A DNA stretch of 64,000 nt from Trichomonas vaginalis G3 (taxonomy: Eukaryota > Parabasalia > Trichomonadida > Trichomonadidae). Made by a program: the position numbers and the translations under genes. Under the pieces are notes generated by a model. That model saw nothing but the letters and a program-made list of their open reading frames with translations. It had not been told where the DNA came from and ran no database searches. Where the stretch lies: NCBI RefSeq assembly GCF_026262505.1, contig NC_067207.1, positions 27,248,082 through 27,312,081 on the forward strand, given 5' to 3'. Below, one piece after another: positions 53,625 to 64,000 of the stretch (positions are counted from its first letter, which is position 1; each line of letters begins with the position of its first letter).

Positions 53625-56264
53625 ATGGAACAAGAATTCGATCCAAATAATGACTTTATTGCATATGCTCAGAATATATTTAATAACATCAGAAATCCAA
53701 ACTTCTTTGTAGAAAGCGAGGAGCTAAAATACGCTCCATCTTTTGAAGATCTCGAGAAAACTTATCCAATTCCAGATTCTTACAAAAATCAAGATTCTGG
53801 GCAAGCTCAGGGCTTCGATGAAGCTGGTGCCAAGCAGAAGATTCAGCAGCTAGAAGCTGGAGAATTCCTTTGCCAGCAAATTCCACCTGGTTACACAGAT
53901 GATGTCGAAGCAAGCAAAGATAACCAACTATTCGCTTGGATCAACGAACAGAAATTCACACCATCATATAACTCTCCATTCGAAGATATTAAGTCCGAAA
54001 GAATTCTCCATGTCGAAAAAGAAGGCCGCAGTGATACATTCAAGAGCATCAACGATGCAATTGAAGCTTCACTTCCAGGTGATGTTATTATGATCGGAAA
54101 AGGAGTTTACGAAGAATCCGTCGTAATTACAAAGCCAATTGAACTTAAATCAGAATCCGATGCTATTATTGAATCCAGCAGGTCCGATGCCATCATTCTG
54201 AATACATCTGTGGCCAGAATCCATGGTTTAACCATCAGATGCGAAGCTCCAGGTGATACTTATTGTTTGAAGGTTCTTACAGGCTTCCTTGAAGTCACCA
54301 ACTGCAACATCCAAGCTCACTGCTCAGCATCTTTCCGCACTGACCAAAATACGAAGATTTTGGCCCAATCTTGCAAAGTTCAATCCATGAACAAGCATAC
54401 GTCATTAGCCAACGATTCTCGTTCTGTTTTTGCCAACTGCGAATTTTCTCTCATACAATCTTCGGATGAAAGAGAAAAGAAAGAAACACAATCAGAATCT
54501 TCGGCCAAACTTCTTATCGGCGATTACGCTACCGGCATTTTCGTTGATTGCAAGTACTTCAAGACAATCATTACCTTCCAAAGCTATTCCCAAGGAATGG
54601 TAAAAGGAAGTACATTAGAGAGACTTCCTGTTGCCATCACCGTACTGGAATACGCTCAGATCCTTATATTAGAATGCACCTTCCAGAACTTCGTCGATTC
54701 ATGCATTGCCCTGAGTCCAAGTTCTTACGCGATTATTCAGAAATGTGAGTTCTCCAACAACAATAGCGCCAACATCTCTGCACAAAACGCAATCAACTTC
54801 ATCATTACAGACTCAAGATTCTACAATAAATGCATTGTAGGCGTCAGAATGTTCGAAAATGCACAAGGTACGATTACTAACACTACTTTCGAGGATATCG
54901 ATACAGCCATTCAAGTAGAATCGAGATGCAGTATTACGATTGGTCACTGCAAGTTCTTAAGGTGCGAAAAACCAGCAATTAACGCATATCACGATGTTGT
55001 TGATTCGTTCTCCTTAATTAAGGTCTACAGTTGCGAATTTACTGGTAACAGGTGCGGATGTGCCTTCTTAAGAGGTATTCACAGTAATATCTCAAATTGT
55101 GTCTTCTCTTCTACTCAAATCGACTTCAAGATAGGATCTTCTGGCTCAGAAGCCACCGATGAAAACAATTTGAAGATCCAGTCCATCGTAGTTATCAACG
55201 ATTCCGAATTTGGCGTAATTACAACGAACAGCCGCGATGCTAAGGAAATGTCCACCGTTAATGCCTCCATTATGGTCTCAAATGATGCAGTTTTATCTCT
55301 TACAGGCTGTACATTCTCATCTAAATATAAGAATACGATTACCTGTGGCGATTCCTCAATCTGCAACCTCACGAGATGCACAGTATCATCTCTCCAATGC
55401 TCCATGAGAGTTCAGAACAATTCCAAGGCCGTAATCGAAAAATCCGTTGTTGGTTACACTGCAAGCCTCCAAAGTAATCGTGTTGCACGCTGCAGCAAAT
55501 GCATCGAAATCCTGGATAACGCGCAAGTCTCTCTCGATAACTCCGAATTACAAAGCGCAAGTTGTGCGATTACCATGCAAAACTCTTGCAGTTTGACGGC
55601 CAAGAACAAGACAAAGATCTCCAAGGCTCAAATGGGTATCTACGCTCAGGATAAATCCATAATCCAACTTGATGATACTTCATTTGAAGATATCATGTCC
55701 ACATCATTGAAGGGATCCAGCAGCGAAGAGCGCGACCAATCAGTTTCAATCTGCCTGAAGGGAAACAGAGAAACAAAGGAATGCCCGAACTTATACGTCG
55801 CCAGATGCGATTTCAACCACCCAGGACAGAACGCGATCAAAGCTGAATGGATATTCGGAGACAGTATCCAAATCCTCGAAAGCACGTTCAGAATTGGTAC
55901 AACAGCGAACAAGAGACTTAATTCTTATATCTCCTTGACTTTCATCGAAGGAGCTTTGATCGATAAGTGCAAGCTCCTCAATGGAGATAACTCTATTGAA
56001 ATAACTACATGCGGAAATAGCCAGGAACAGAAATGTGTCACAATCACTGGTTGCGAGTTCAGTATGATGAAACGTGCTGGAATTTTTGTTACAGAGTCTC
56101 TAGTTAATATATATGGAAACAATTTCAACGAAATGGTCAACTGCGTCATCGCAAAGTCTTCAATGGGATATATCTGTCAATGTAACTTCAGTAAGATCAA
56201 ATCGAAGGATCTGGAAATAGATCAGAACTCACAGTTCCAAATAATGGGTAACAAGAACTTCTAA
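53625..56264 (+). CDS. Right-handed parallel beta-helix protein
   Basis: 879 residues. After ~130 N-terminal residues, a segment GRSDTFKSINDAIEASLPGD with VIMIGKGVYEESVVI is typical of the first coil of pectin-lyase-like beta-helices (as in SHCBP1/FBXO11 relatives). About 25 short coils follow with recurring I/V-x-x-C-x-F/I patterns (CEFSNNNSANI, DSRFYNKC). It may bind glycans or proteins; specific function unknown. Intact host gene with codon use like its host neighbours. Confidence 0.75.
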   Translation: MEQEFDPNNDFIAYAQNIFNNIRNPNFFVESEELKYAPSFEDLEKTYPIPDSYKNQDSGQAQGFDEAGAKQKIQQLEAGEFLCQQIPPGYTDDVEASKDNQLFAWINEQKFTPSYNSPFEDIKSERILHVEKEGRSDTFKSINDAIEASLPGDVIMIGKGVYEESVVITKPIELKSESDAIIESSRSDAIILNTSVARIHGLTIRCEAPGDTYCLKVLTGFLEVTNCNIQAHCSASFRTDQNTKILAQSCKVQSMNKHTSLANDSRSVFANCEFSLIQSSDEREKKETQSESSAKLLIGDYATGIFVDCKYFKTIITFQSYSQGMVKGSTLERLPVAITVLEYAQILILECTFQNFVDSCIALSPSSYAIIQKCEFSNNNSANISAQNAINFIITDSRFYNKCIVGVRMFENAQGTITNTTFEDIDTAIQVESRCSITIGHCKFLRCEKPAINAYHDVVDSFSLIKVYSCEFTGNRCGCAFLRGIHSNISNCVFSSTQIDFKIGSSGSEATDENNLKIQSIVVINDSEFGVITTNSRDAKEMSTVNASIMVSNDAVLSLTGCTFSSKYKNTITCGDSSICNLTRCTVSSLQCSMRVQNNSKAVIEKSVVGYTASLQSNRVARCSKCIEILDNAQVSLDNSELQSASCAITMQNSCSLTAKNKTKISKAQMGIYAQDKSIIQLDDTSFEDIMSTSLKGSSSEERDQSVSICLKGNRETKECPNLYVARCDFNHPGQNAIKAEWIFGDSIQILESTFRIGTTANKRLNSYISLTFIEGALIDKCKLLNGDNSIEITTCGNSQEQKCVTITGCEFSMMKRAGIFVTESLVNIYGNNFNEMVNCVIAKSSMGYICQCNFSKIKSKDLEIDQNSQFQIMGNKNF

Positions 56265-57155
56265 TTTTTTTCTATTTTTTTTAATAAAATTATTTATGAA
56301 TTTTAAAACCATCTTTAAATGTATTCAATCAATTTTTCGCAGTAACCTATTGTTTTAGACAACAAGGAATTGATATTCCGACTTAGAACCTTAGAATCTG
56401 GATCTAAGTCTCTCCCTCTAGTACACGTATGCTTAACGTCATTAAAAATTGAGAGGGCGTACTATCGAGTTTGTTCCAAAATAACGGGTTTGAAGACCCA
56501 CTGTAGTAATAAATTCTTTCGCAAAATTGAATTGAGCACTGATTATTATTACTCTCTATTGCATATATATGCTACAGTTTCAATTTCTGTTTGTATTATG
56601 AAAGTTTGTTTATTAAATTTAAGGATAAGATTTAATTTTTTGCATTTGATCGTTAACTAAAAAAAATTAAACAACCAATAAATACTCCAACTAGAATCTT
56701 CATAAGCCTTCATTGTACAACATAAATGAAACGGATTTTATTGTTATTTGATAATTATTGTTTCTCATGGTGTAATTAGCAGTGCTATTGTTCACAAGAA
56801 GAAGTCTTCAAAGCAAAAAGTTGAATCAGATCAAAGTGATGACCGATATTCCAAAATATTATTATTATTTAAAACAAATCTGTTTAGATATAAATGTTAG
56901 AACTTTTTTATAATAAACATATCTTTGGAAATTCTTTAAAAAATCATCGATATTAAGCGTAATATTATCAAACAAATTTTAATAAAAATTTAATAAGACA
57001 GATAAGTTAGTTGTATCTAAAAATAAAATAAATCATGATAAATGATGAATCATGGGTGAATTTTTCAAGAATTCAAAATATAAATTTTGGATTCTTGAAA
57101 TTTTTTGAAGATTTTGTAAATTTGTGTGTATAATAGTAAATAATTCGACGTATTT
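56265..57155. other. Host intergenic DNA with a possible small gene relic
   Basis: Mostly featureless. At ~56,726 an ATG opens a short signal-peptide-like frame (MKRILLLFDN); coding-like sequence continues in the next frame (SHGVISSAIVHKKKSSKQK, VESDQSDDRYSK) to ~56,880. This may be a frameshifted small secreted protein; weak evidence. Confidence 0.35.
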
Positions 57156-58031
57156 TCAGTTCTGTGACTTGAAGAATGAGAAAGAACCAGATTTTTCTCT
57201 TTCTTTCCAAATTCCGCATATTGATAGGTCATTGGCATTGCCTGATATTGTTCCGATAAAGTGTAGGTTGCAATCGGTTTCTGTTAAGAAAAATATGGAA
57301 TTTTCATTTGGATTTCTGCATCCGAGAAGACTAAACTTGTTTTTGCGGCCATCGACAACATCAGCGTGTACAAGGCCATCTGTAGTTGCATGGATTGTCA
57401 AATATAAGTCTTGTGAATCATCTTCTTGAAATCCCATGTATTCGCCACATAAAAATGCATCTTCGCCCGGTTTAAGAGTTGTTTCTTCAGATGCCGTTAG
57501 AGAGATGATGAGTTTTCCTAAAGAAGCCATTATATTAACTGTTCCTTGATTAATTGTAATTTTTCCGGTAAGATTTTTGTAGCATGCATCGGAAGCACTG
57601 AAAATACTTAGCCTGGTGTCATGAGTTTTTGAATTTATAACTCCTTTGATAAAATGTAAAATTGAGTTTAACTGGAACCATCCAATTAGAGATTCGCCAT
57701 GTATTGAGATATTTGCAGAAATTGGAATCGGTTCTTTTAAAAGAATTATCGAGCCTTCGAATTTCGAGACTAAATTGAGGCTTAGAACGTATTCATTAAT
57801 TTTTTCGATTGAAGAACTGCTCTTCATCTTACTCATTCCTCCAGGAGGTATCTTCGCAAATGATTTAATAACTGGAGTTAAAAATGTTGGAGGAAAATTT
57901 CGACAACTACGCGGAGGAAGACATTTAATTGGAAATTGCTGCTCCTCATATGAAACAACACATTGATACCATTCATTCGTGGGATTATAAACATATGTTG
58001 CCTTTAAAATAAAAGGACTAATTTCACTCAT
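57156..58031 (-). CDS. Conserved-looking hypothetical protein (291 aa)
   Basis: 291 residues with no membrane segment. N-terminal YVYNPTNEWYQCVVSYEEQ, a Pro/Arg stretch, then beta-rich segments (SIHGESLIGWFQLNSILHFI, LYLTIHATTDGLVHADV, KNKFSLLGC). Composition and codon use look coding, and the frame is long for this AT-rich DNA. I do not recognise the family. It is convergent with the beta-helix gene. Confidence 0.7.
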   Translation of the reverse strand: MSEISPFILKATYVYNPTNEWYQCVVSYEEQQFPIKCLPPRSCRNFPPTFLTPVIKSFAKIPPGGMSKMKSSSSIEKINEYVLSLNLVSKFEGSIILLKEPIPISANISIHGESLIGWFQLNSILHFIKGVINSKTHDTRLSIFSASDACYKNLTGKITINQGTVNIMASLGKLIISLTASEETTLKPGEDAFLCGEYMGFQEDDSQDLYLTIHATTDGLVHADVVDGRKNKFSLLGCRNPNENSIFFLTETDCNLHFIGTISGNANDLSICGIWKEREKSGSFSFFKSQN

Positions 58032-58567
58032 TTTTTTTTATTCTTTATCTATCGTTATCTGACAAAGATTTTGGTCTCAATCAAATTTTATGTTGAATTC
58101 ATATTCACATTTGTGCAAAGTTTATTTTCCCCTGTTAAAGTTTACTTTATTGAAGTAGTTGGATTTTTATTGAATCTGAATCACGAATAATTCTCCAAAA
58201 TATTCATTGATTAATATTACATTAATTATGGAGTTGTATATTTTTTAGTATTTTTCACATTTACTTGTATAATTGAAAATCACGAAATTTATTCTTTGTA
58301 ATTGAAATCATTAGACAATATGGTAACATTGTTCTCCTTGCATATGACCTTAACCTTTGATTACTCTATAAAAAATCAGTTATTCAAATTCAACATATTC
58401 ATATTGATAAGAACCAAGCGAATTCATGCGCATTGACATTATATAGAAGAGGATATGAGTAAAAATATTTACTAAATTGTAAAATCCAATTACATAACAC
58501 ATATAATTTATAATTATATTAAAATAAATAAACAAAATAAGAAAACTGGAGATGCTAATGATTGATC
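58032..58567. other. Host intergenic DNA
   Basis: AT-rich, no gene or RNA recognised; a small frame at 58380-58703 is mostly antisense to the next gene. Confidence 0.5.
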
Positions 58568-60439
58568 TTAGCGGCATGTTTGCCATATTATTTCTCTCCA
58601 GTCTAAAACATTCAATGCCTGGTGGACAATTGCAGGAAACCATGTTGTGTTGATTTGTCTTATATGTCCAAGGGATAATTTGGTATATCCTGTCATTGAC
58701 CATAGCAATGAAGCTAGTTCTCTATCTCTATAAAGCTTAATTCCATGAGAAGAAATAATATCTTCTTCAATAAGGAATTCGTAGAAAGTTTGATCTTCGC
58801 AAATGTTATCTCCATTTCTGTAGAACAAGGCTGTCTCCATATAAGCGATCTTCCACATTGTCTTCGTATCAGCAAGTATTAATCCGTTGCATTTCACTTC
58901 TCTGTCGTTCCAATGAGGGACATTGAAGTTCGGTGCCCTTTCTCGCCATTGCCTAAGTACATAATTGGTCGCGTACGTATGGTTTTCGGGACTGTAATGG
59001 AGCTGGTTATATATGATTTTCTCAGGGAAAGGATCACGTTGGAAAATCGTGTCATAACCGTCAATGTAAAGTATACGATCAAAATCTTTCTCGACCAAAG
59101 GAAGAAAATCTGTCATAAATGGGAATCTGATTCCTCTTCGAACATTTAAGCTTGCAGATTTGCCTACATGTGTACTAACAACAGTAACACCACAATCTTG
59201 GAACTCAAAAGGTAACGCTGTTGTTTCATCTGTAATTAATAAGATTCTTGCACGGCAACCTGATGTTCTGATTGTTCTAACAGGAACAACGGCCTTATAA
59301 GACTCATATGTTGCAAACATAATGATTAAATCTCTTTCTGAGGAATGAATTTCTTTAGGAAGTGGATTTTTACAGAGTTTGCACTCTGAATAGTCATAAG
59401 GACCCTTCAAGGCAAGAGCTGCTGCTTTGGCAAGCTTCATTGTCATTGGTCTTGTCGATGCAAATGGTGAAAATTCGAGAATTAAATCATTTACTTTTTC
59501 TATTTGAGTTTTGTTGTATTTTAAGTAAGAAGGAGTAGTAAAGATTATGCCTGTAACAAATAAAATGAGTAGTCCTAATGATAATTGAACAATTTTAGAA
59601 GAATTTTCGAATTTTTCTGATTTTTTAAGTTTATCAATGTTAAATGCCAAAATTGTAAGTAAATATAGGAAAATTCCGATCATGTATGAGTAGTTTGCGT
59701 TTGAAAGTAGCAAAGAAGCAGTAATTGAAAATAAATTTGTTAATTTTAATATAGAAAAGTCTTTTTGTAAGATTGAATAGAAAACTATGAAAAACGGAAA
59801 GTATGGGTGTATTTTCCAGAAAATATAAGTCAGAATTATTGGCATTGAAAGATGTAAATTTTCGATGTTTAAATCTGTACTGCGAATAACATAAAGTGCT
59901 GTAATAAATAGTGGATAGCAATGTGGTTCAATTACAGATAAAACGGAAAGTATTATTTCGATGATAAAAAATTTTGAATAAAAACAAGCTTCTGCAACAG
60001 CAATTACGATTGAAAACAGAACTGCATAGTTAATATTGGAATTGACAGTTATTTCTGGCTGTGAAACGTAAGTTAAAAAATCAGATTCGTTTGTATCAGT
60101 GTCAATGAGTACTGTAAATCGATCTTCTGAACTAAATAGTCCATTGATTTTATACCAGAACATATTCATATGATTTTCTCCATTAGCCGGAGGAAAAGTA
60201 TAAAATTGACGATAAACAGGCATTTTATCACGCTCTGTTATATTGGGTCCGTCTATTTGTTCGCTAAAGAATAATCTTGATGATTGTTTTGTCACAAAAA
60301 ATTCGACAGAATTAATTTTTGTTTTTGGAAAGGCAACAAAGTTAAGTTGCTGAGCATGCATTGATACAATTGAGTTCACCTTGTCAATGTTAGCATTAAA
60401 TTCATATTTTTTCCTTACAAGAATGATTGTTGCTAACAT
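58568..60439 (-). CDS. Membrane protein with C-terminal glycosyltransferase-like domain
   Basis: 623 residues. Residues ~135-310 contain several hydrophobic segments (e.g. YAVLFSIVIAVAEACF, IFLYLLTILAF). The C-terminal ~280 residues have a GT-A-like layout: a strand with LIIMFATYESYK, ARILLITDET, then FDRILYIDGYDTIFQRDPF (~455-475) where DGYD fits the metal-binding DxD, and WKIAYMETALFY, CEDQTFYEFL further on. Probably Golgi/ER lumenal glycosyltransferase, substrate unknown. TCATAGA 12-18 bp upstream could be an Inr. Intact host gene. Confidence 0.7.
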   Translation of the reverse strand: MLATIILVRKKYEFNANIDKVNSIVSMHAQQLNFVAFPKTKINSVEFFVTKQSSRLFFSEQIDGPNITERDKMPVYRQFYTFPPANGENHMNMFWYKINGLFSSEDRFTVLIDTDTNESDFLTYVSQPEITVNSNINYAVLFSIVIAVAEACFYSKFFIIEIILSVLSVIEPHCYPLFITALYVIRSTDLNIENLHLSMPIILTYIFWKIHPYFPFFIVFYSILQKDFSILKLTNLFSITASLLLSNANYSYMIGIFLYLLTILAFNIDKLKKSEKFENSSKIVQLSLGLLILFVTGIIFTTPSYLKYNKTQIEKVNDLILEFSPFASTRPMTMKLAKAAALALKGPYDYSECKLCKNPLPKEIHSSERDLIIMFATYESYKAVVPVRTIRTSGCRARILLITDETTALPFEFQDCGVTVVSTHVGKSASLNVRRGIRFPFMTDFLPLVEKDFDRILYIDGYDTIFQRDPFPEKIIYNQLHYSPENHTYATNYVLRQWRERAPNFNVPHWNDREVKCNGLILADTKTMWKIAYMETALFYRNGDNICEDQTFYEFLIEEDIISSHGIKLYRDRELASLLWSMTGYTKLSLGHIRQINTTWFPAIVHQALNVLDWREIIWQTCR

Positions 60440-60817
60440 TGAATTGAAACTCTATGAATTTTGAAAAATTTTTTACATAGAATTCAGAAACAAAATATAT
60501 TATGGATAAAGATTAGAAATACACTATTTTTGATGAACAACATGGAGGCAAAATTATCATTTGAGAAGTAGTATATGTGGAAGGGGTGTGTGACTTTTTT
60601 TGTTGCATCTATATATAGATGAAGGTATATTTTCACATCTTCTATACATAGATGATATAAAATTTTTTCTTACGTTTTTTAAGTCATGAATTCGTAAGAA
60701 AGCGCGACATTATTAAATAAATTAGTAATAAATATTATATACTAAACACATTAAAAAATTAACATTAATTTTAAAATAATTTATTTTTTTATCTTTTATA
60801 AAAGAAGCTATATATAG
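60440..60817. other. Host DNA and outer end of lineage-A element copy 2
   Basis: The element edge is placed near 60,585-60,590 (GGGGTGTGTGACTTTTTTTG), matching the left copy at ~11,615-11,630 in reverse. Two TATATATAGATGA motifs (~60,612 and ~60,811) lie inside. No gene in this stretch. Confidence 0.55.
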
Positions 60818-61408
60818 ATGATGTCAGATATTCCGCGATTAATTAAACATTGTTTAAATCCTGAATGGGTTAAACTTCAATTTAAAAATGAAGATTGTGA
60901 ATTATTAAATGAATATGAAAGCCAAAATAAGCTAATGAGGTATAAATATAATGATAAAGAATATTTAATTTCATGGAATCAATGGAATCATAATCAAAGA
61001 CCTCATAAACGAGAAGAAGAAATTGAAAATAATGAAATGGAAATCATTGATGACATTAAAGAGGATGGAATTCCTAAATTTTGTAGAAAAACCTTTAGAA
61101 CTAAGTTAGGAGCATATAAACGTAGAGTATTAAATCCTGAATATCTTAAACATCAATTTAAAAAGGAAGACTGTGAATTATTAAACGCTAATGAATATGA
61201 AAATGCTAAATCAAAATTGAAATATAAATATATTGGAAGTGATGAAAGGTGTAAAGATAAAGATAAAGTTTATTCAGTTTCATATAATAACTGGCACACG
61301 TTAGGGATAAGAAAACATTTAGGAGATTATGGTAAAAGTTCTGAATTCTTCAAATCTAGTATGTACGAGAGAGTAAAAGAAATTATATATAATTATTTTC
61401 ATGAATGA
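60818..61408 (+). CDS. Internally duplicated element-A protein (196 aa)
   Basis: Two related halves: CLNPEWVKLQFKNEDCELLN with YKYNDKEYLISWNQWN, and VLNPEYLKHQFKKEDCELLN with VYSVSYNNWHTLGIRKHL. A charged linker lies between. The repeated motif may be a DNA-recognition module, as in some endonuclease-associated repeats; this is a guess. It is the outermost gene of lineage A and only a relic remains in the left copy (11268-11375). Confidence 0.6.
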   Translation: MMSDIPRLIKHCLNPEWVKLQFKNEDCELLNEYESQNKLMRYKYNDKEYLISWNQWNHNQRPHKREEEIENNEMEIIDDIKEDGIPKFCRKTFRTKLGAYKRRVLNPEYLKHQFKKEDCELLNANEYENAKSKLKYKYIGSDERCKDKDKVYSVSYNNWHTLGIRKHLGDYGKSSEFFKSSMYERVKEIIYNYFHE

Positions 61409-61505
61409 AAGATTCACTACCATAATGAAATAAAAAATAAAAAAAATAAACTTTAAAAATTCATGTCTTACATTTTTGAATAATTTATTTTTTATTTTGT
61501 ATGAA

Positions 61506-62618
61506 ATGAGCGTCAAGACTAACAACGTTAAAAAATTAGGATTCACAAATGAGGAAATAAAGGATATATTAGAGGAGGCGGGTTATGAAGTTAGTAAATA
61601 TTATTTATGAAATTGTCAAAAATTCGCGGAGTTTTTAAATGAGTTTGATTATGATGGAAAAATGAATAAAGATGATGTTATAAATTTCTTATATCCCACA
61701 TCTAAAGAAGAAAAACCTAAAGAACCTGATGTTTTCCCTGAATATTATGAAGAACGGATTAAAGATGATGATGATGAATACGATGAAATTGAAAGACTGG
61801 AAAAAATAAGAGATGAAATAGATGAAAAAATTAAGGAATTAAGAGAAGTTGAAAAATATAATGAAAATGAAGTAGAGGGTTTAATGAATATCCCAGCTTC
61901 AGAATCAGAAGTTCAGAAATCTCATGAAGAAAGATATAAAAATTATGTCTCAGAATCAACACAAAATTTATTAGATGGTGAAATAGATGAAACACTTTCA
62001 GAAGAAGGTACTAAATTTATACGTAAACATAAGTTACAATTTATTGATAATGAAGAATACCCTTGTATATTACTTTCACCCCCTCTCGATTCTGAGAAAT
62101 TCAAAAAAGCTCTTAAAAACGTGACATATGCAACTAATACGATTAAGAAAGAAGATCATGATATTTACACAAATTATTATTTAAATAAATGCACAGGTGT
62201 TGATAAAGTTTTTGATTTATTAGATAAAATATCAAAAGAAACCATTGGAACATATAAAATTTTATGTGATTGCGGTTTCATTGTTGAAGATACTAATAAT
62301 GTTTCATATGAAAGAACAGCACCGAAGGAAGATGAAGTGGAAAGGTCTATACCATTCGTTATTAAGAACATAAAAGATATGAAAACTTATAAACATTATA
62401 TTTATTCATTTATTTCAGAAAAAATGGAAGCAACCCATAAAACATCTTCTCATCATTTTATAGCTATTCATACATTCCTTTTCAAAGTTGTGAAATTAAA
62501 TAAGACAGGAATTAGATTTAATGTATCAGGGTACGCATTCTTGAGTAAATTAAAATGTATTCGTCACGTCGCAGATGATAAAAATTTATGTGTTCTTAAT
62601 TCATTTTATGGGCTTTAA
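61506..62618 (+). pseudogene. Lysine-rich element-A protein, nonsense-mutated
   Basis: The frame starts at 61506 (MSVKTNNVKKLGFTNEE) but has TGA at 61608-61610 (codon 35) where the left copy has AGA; after it the frame is open to 62618 (318 codons from the internal Met at 61662). The left copy has a different break (poly-T frameshift near 10,985). The shared design and position upstream of the polymerase show the same gene. Function unknown. Confidence 0.7.
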
Positions 62619-62667
62619 AAAATAAACTTTATTTTTATTTATTTTTTAATTTTTTATTCTTACATAA

Positions 62668-64000
62668 ATGAACAAAAACGGAACAGCTAAAATGAATGAT
62701 AATCAAATTAGAGCAGAAGGTAGAAGGTTATTTAAACGCTTCTATAACATTCCTGATGGTGTTAATCCTAAAACTCGTAGAAGCTATTTAAATGAAGCAA
62801 TAGATGCATATGAAGGGTTTGACATTTCATCAGAAAGTGAGAGATTAGCGAGAATGTTAAATGTTAATATTGATTTCTATTATTGTGATCCTCAACCAGA
62901 AGATGTGGACATAAATAAGGTAGACTTTCCATTAGTGGAATCAATAATGATAGATCCAGAATTTGAAACAGTAAATATTTTATTAACACAGAGTCCATGT
63001 GGAAAACTTCACGCTGACAGAATAACAGACGTTGAAGCACTCACCGGCTATAAAGTTTGTCCATATTGTAAAGAAGAAGTTTATTCTATCCGTGATGATC
63101 CAGAAAGGAAAAACCAAAGAAGATTTTTAAAGCATTCTGAGAAATGTAAATAAAATAATGGAAGATTAATTCAAGACGTTCAGTTGCAAAAGACACAGCA
63201 ACCATATGCACCACATATTACGAAACAGAAGATATATCGGTGGTTATTAGCTCACAATTTGCAGGAATATTATAAACCGACAAGATATTATATTACTTTT
63301 GACTTTGAAACATTAGAGACTAAAGAAGAATTACAACTTTCTGAGTGTGCAACTTTGAATGCTTACTTAAAACCATTCATGGTATCATCAACGGTTAAAT
63401 TAAACGATAAAACATATACGAGGAATTTTTGCTTAACTTCGAGTGATTCTTTTATTTCTGATTGGATTGAGTTTTTATTTTCAACCTGTTCATTAGTTGC
63501 TAAATCAAATATGAGTCAATACAATGAATTAATGAAGCCGCAAACGGCGGGGACTTTGTCCCATACATTAAATGAAAAACAGAAGGAAGCATTTAAAGAA
63601 CTTCTAGATGAGGAATTCAATAAAGTGAATATCATAGGTTTTAATTCGGGAAAGTTTGATTTAAATTTAATTCTTCGTGATTTAAACACTGCAAAATGGA
63701 AAATAAAATCAATGCTGGGTTCATCTTCACAATTTAAGCAAATCATTGTAAAGAAAACAAACGTTCCATATGAATTGAGATTTATTGACATCAGAAATTA
63801 TATAGCGGGTGGGACATTAGACCAATTCACTCAAGATTTCGGAAACAATAAATCACGTGTTAAATCCTTTTCCCCTTATCAATTCATCACGTGGGAAAAT
63901 TACGAAGAAGAATTATATAAAGTGGAACCATTCACTCAAGATTCATTTTATTCAGCATTAACCCAAGAAACTATATCAGATAGTGATTATCAAATATATC
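62668..64000 (+). pseudogene. polB: B-family DNA polymerase of element A, right copy (5' part, nonsense-mutated)
   Basis: Reads in one frame from 62668 through the zinc-finger region, exonuclease I FDFETLE (~63,300) and Exo II FNSGKFDLNL (~63,640), to the window edge, except for a TAA at 63151-63153 where the left copy has GAA. At 63,527-63,558 it has an in-frame ~21 bp longer segment containing the hairpin GGGACTTTGTCCC (63,550-63,562) absent from the left copy. The palm lies outside the window. Confidence 0.8.

Larger units (their letters stand above)
60585..64000. mobile_element. Polinton/Maverick-like element, lineage A, right copy (partial)
   Basis: Gene order 60818, 61506-62618, 62668 onward is the mirror image of 11375-6612 in the left copy, with high DNA similarity, but now on the plus strand. 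The element runs off the right window edge. The two copies face each other with their outer ends across ~49 kb of host DNA plus element B. Confidence 0.88.

Noticed and set aside
58380-58703. 107 aa minus-strand frame
   Set aside because: Mostly overlaps the 3' end of the glycosyltransferase gene in another frame and is low complexity beyond it.

Overview
The window is eukaryotic, AT-rich, essentially intron-free DNA and most likely comes from a trichomonad (parabasalid flagellate; Tritrichomonas or Trichomonas type). The evidence is: compact single-exon host genes; a flagellar-type calponin-homology protein, condensin SMC2 and nucleoporin NDC1; large BTB-like/ankyrin-repeat proteins; and above all several Polinton/Maverick-type giant DNA transposons, which are famously abundant in trichomonads. 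The species is an inference; the mobile-element and host-gene calls are read from the sequence.

Layout. (1) 1-~11,630: the end of a Polinton-like element of lineage A, continuing beyond the left edge. It carries a phage-tail-fibre-like tip, very small proteins, a primase/superfamily-3 helicase between two inverted repeat arrays, an rve integrase, a B-family DNA polymerase with an HNH-type insertion, and accessory genes. (2) ~11,631-14,366: host DNA with a CH-domain gene. (3) 14,367-38,665: a nearly complete ~24.3 kb Polinton of a different lineage (B) with ~255 bp terminal inverted repeats and a candidate 5 bp target duplication (AATAT). It encodes an adenine methyltransferase, minor virion-like proteins, tail fibre, integrase, two HNH endonucleases flanking a broken DNA polymerase B, two KilA-N proteins, packaging ATPase, SF3 helicase, penton-like protein, double-jelly-roll-type major capsid protein and a coiled-coil core-like protein. 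(4) 38,666-~60,580: host DNA with two recently duplicated ankyrin genes around a decayed gene, then SMC2, NDC1, a beta-helix protein, an unknown protein and a membrane glycosyltransferase. (5) ~60,585-64,000: the end of a second lineage-A element, in inverted orientation relative to the first, running off the right edge.

How it works together. Lineage B has the full kit of a capsid-forming Polinton (protein-primed-type polymerase, integrase, helicase, packaging ATPase, major and minor capsid proteins, possible membrane-active virion peptides, tail fibre). Its genes carry two kinds of upstream motif that split roughly into replication/regulatory genes and structural genes, suggesting early/late expression. 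Many element genes are broken by single-base changes, mostly in A or T runs, while host genes are intact, so most element copies here look like decaying genomic residents. The most unusual features are mirror-symmetric repeat arrays shared by the two element lineages, a nearly identical tail-fibre tip shared between them, the HNH pair around the polymerase, and a minisatellite that has split a core-protein gene.
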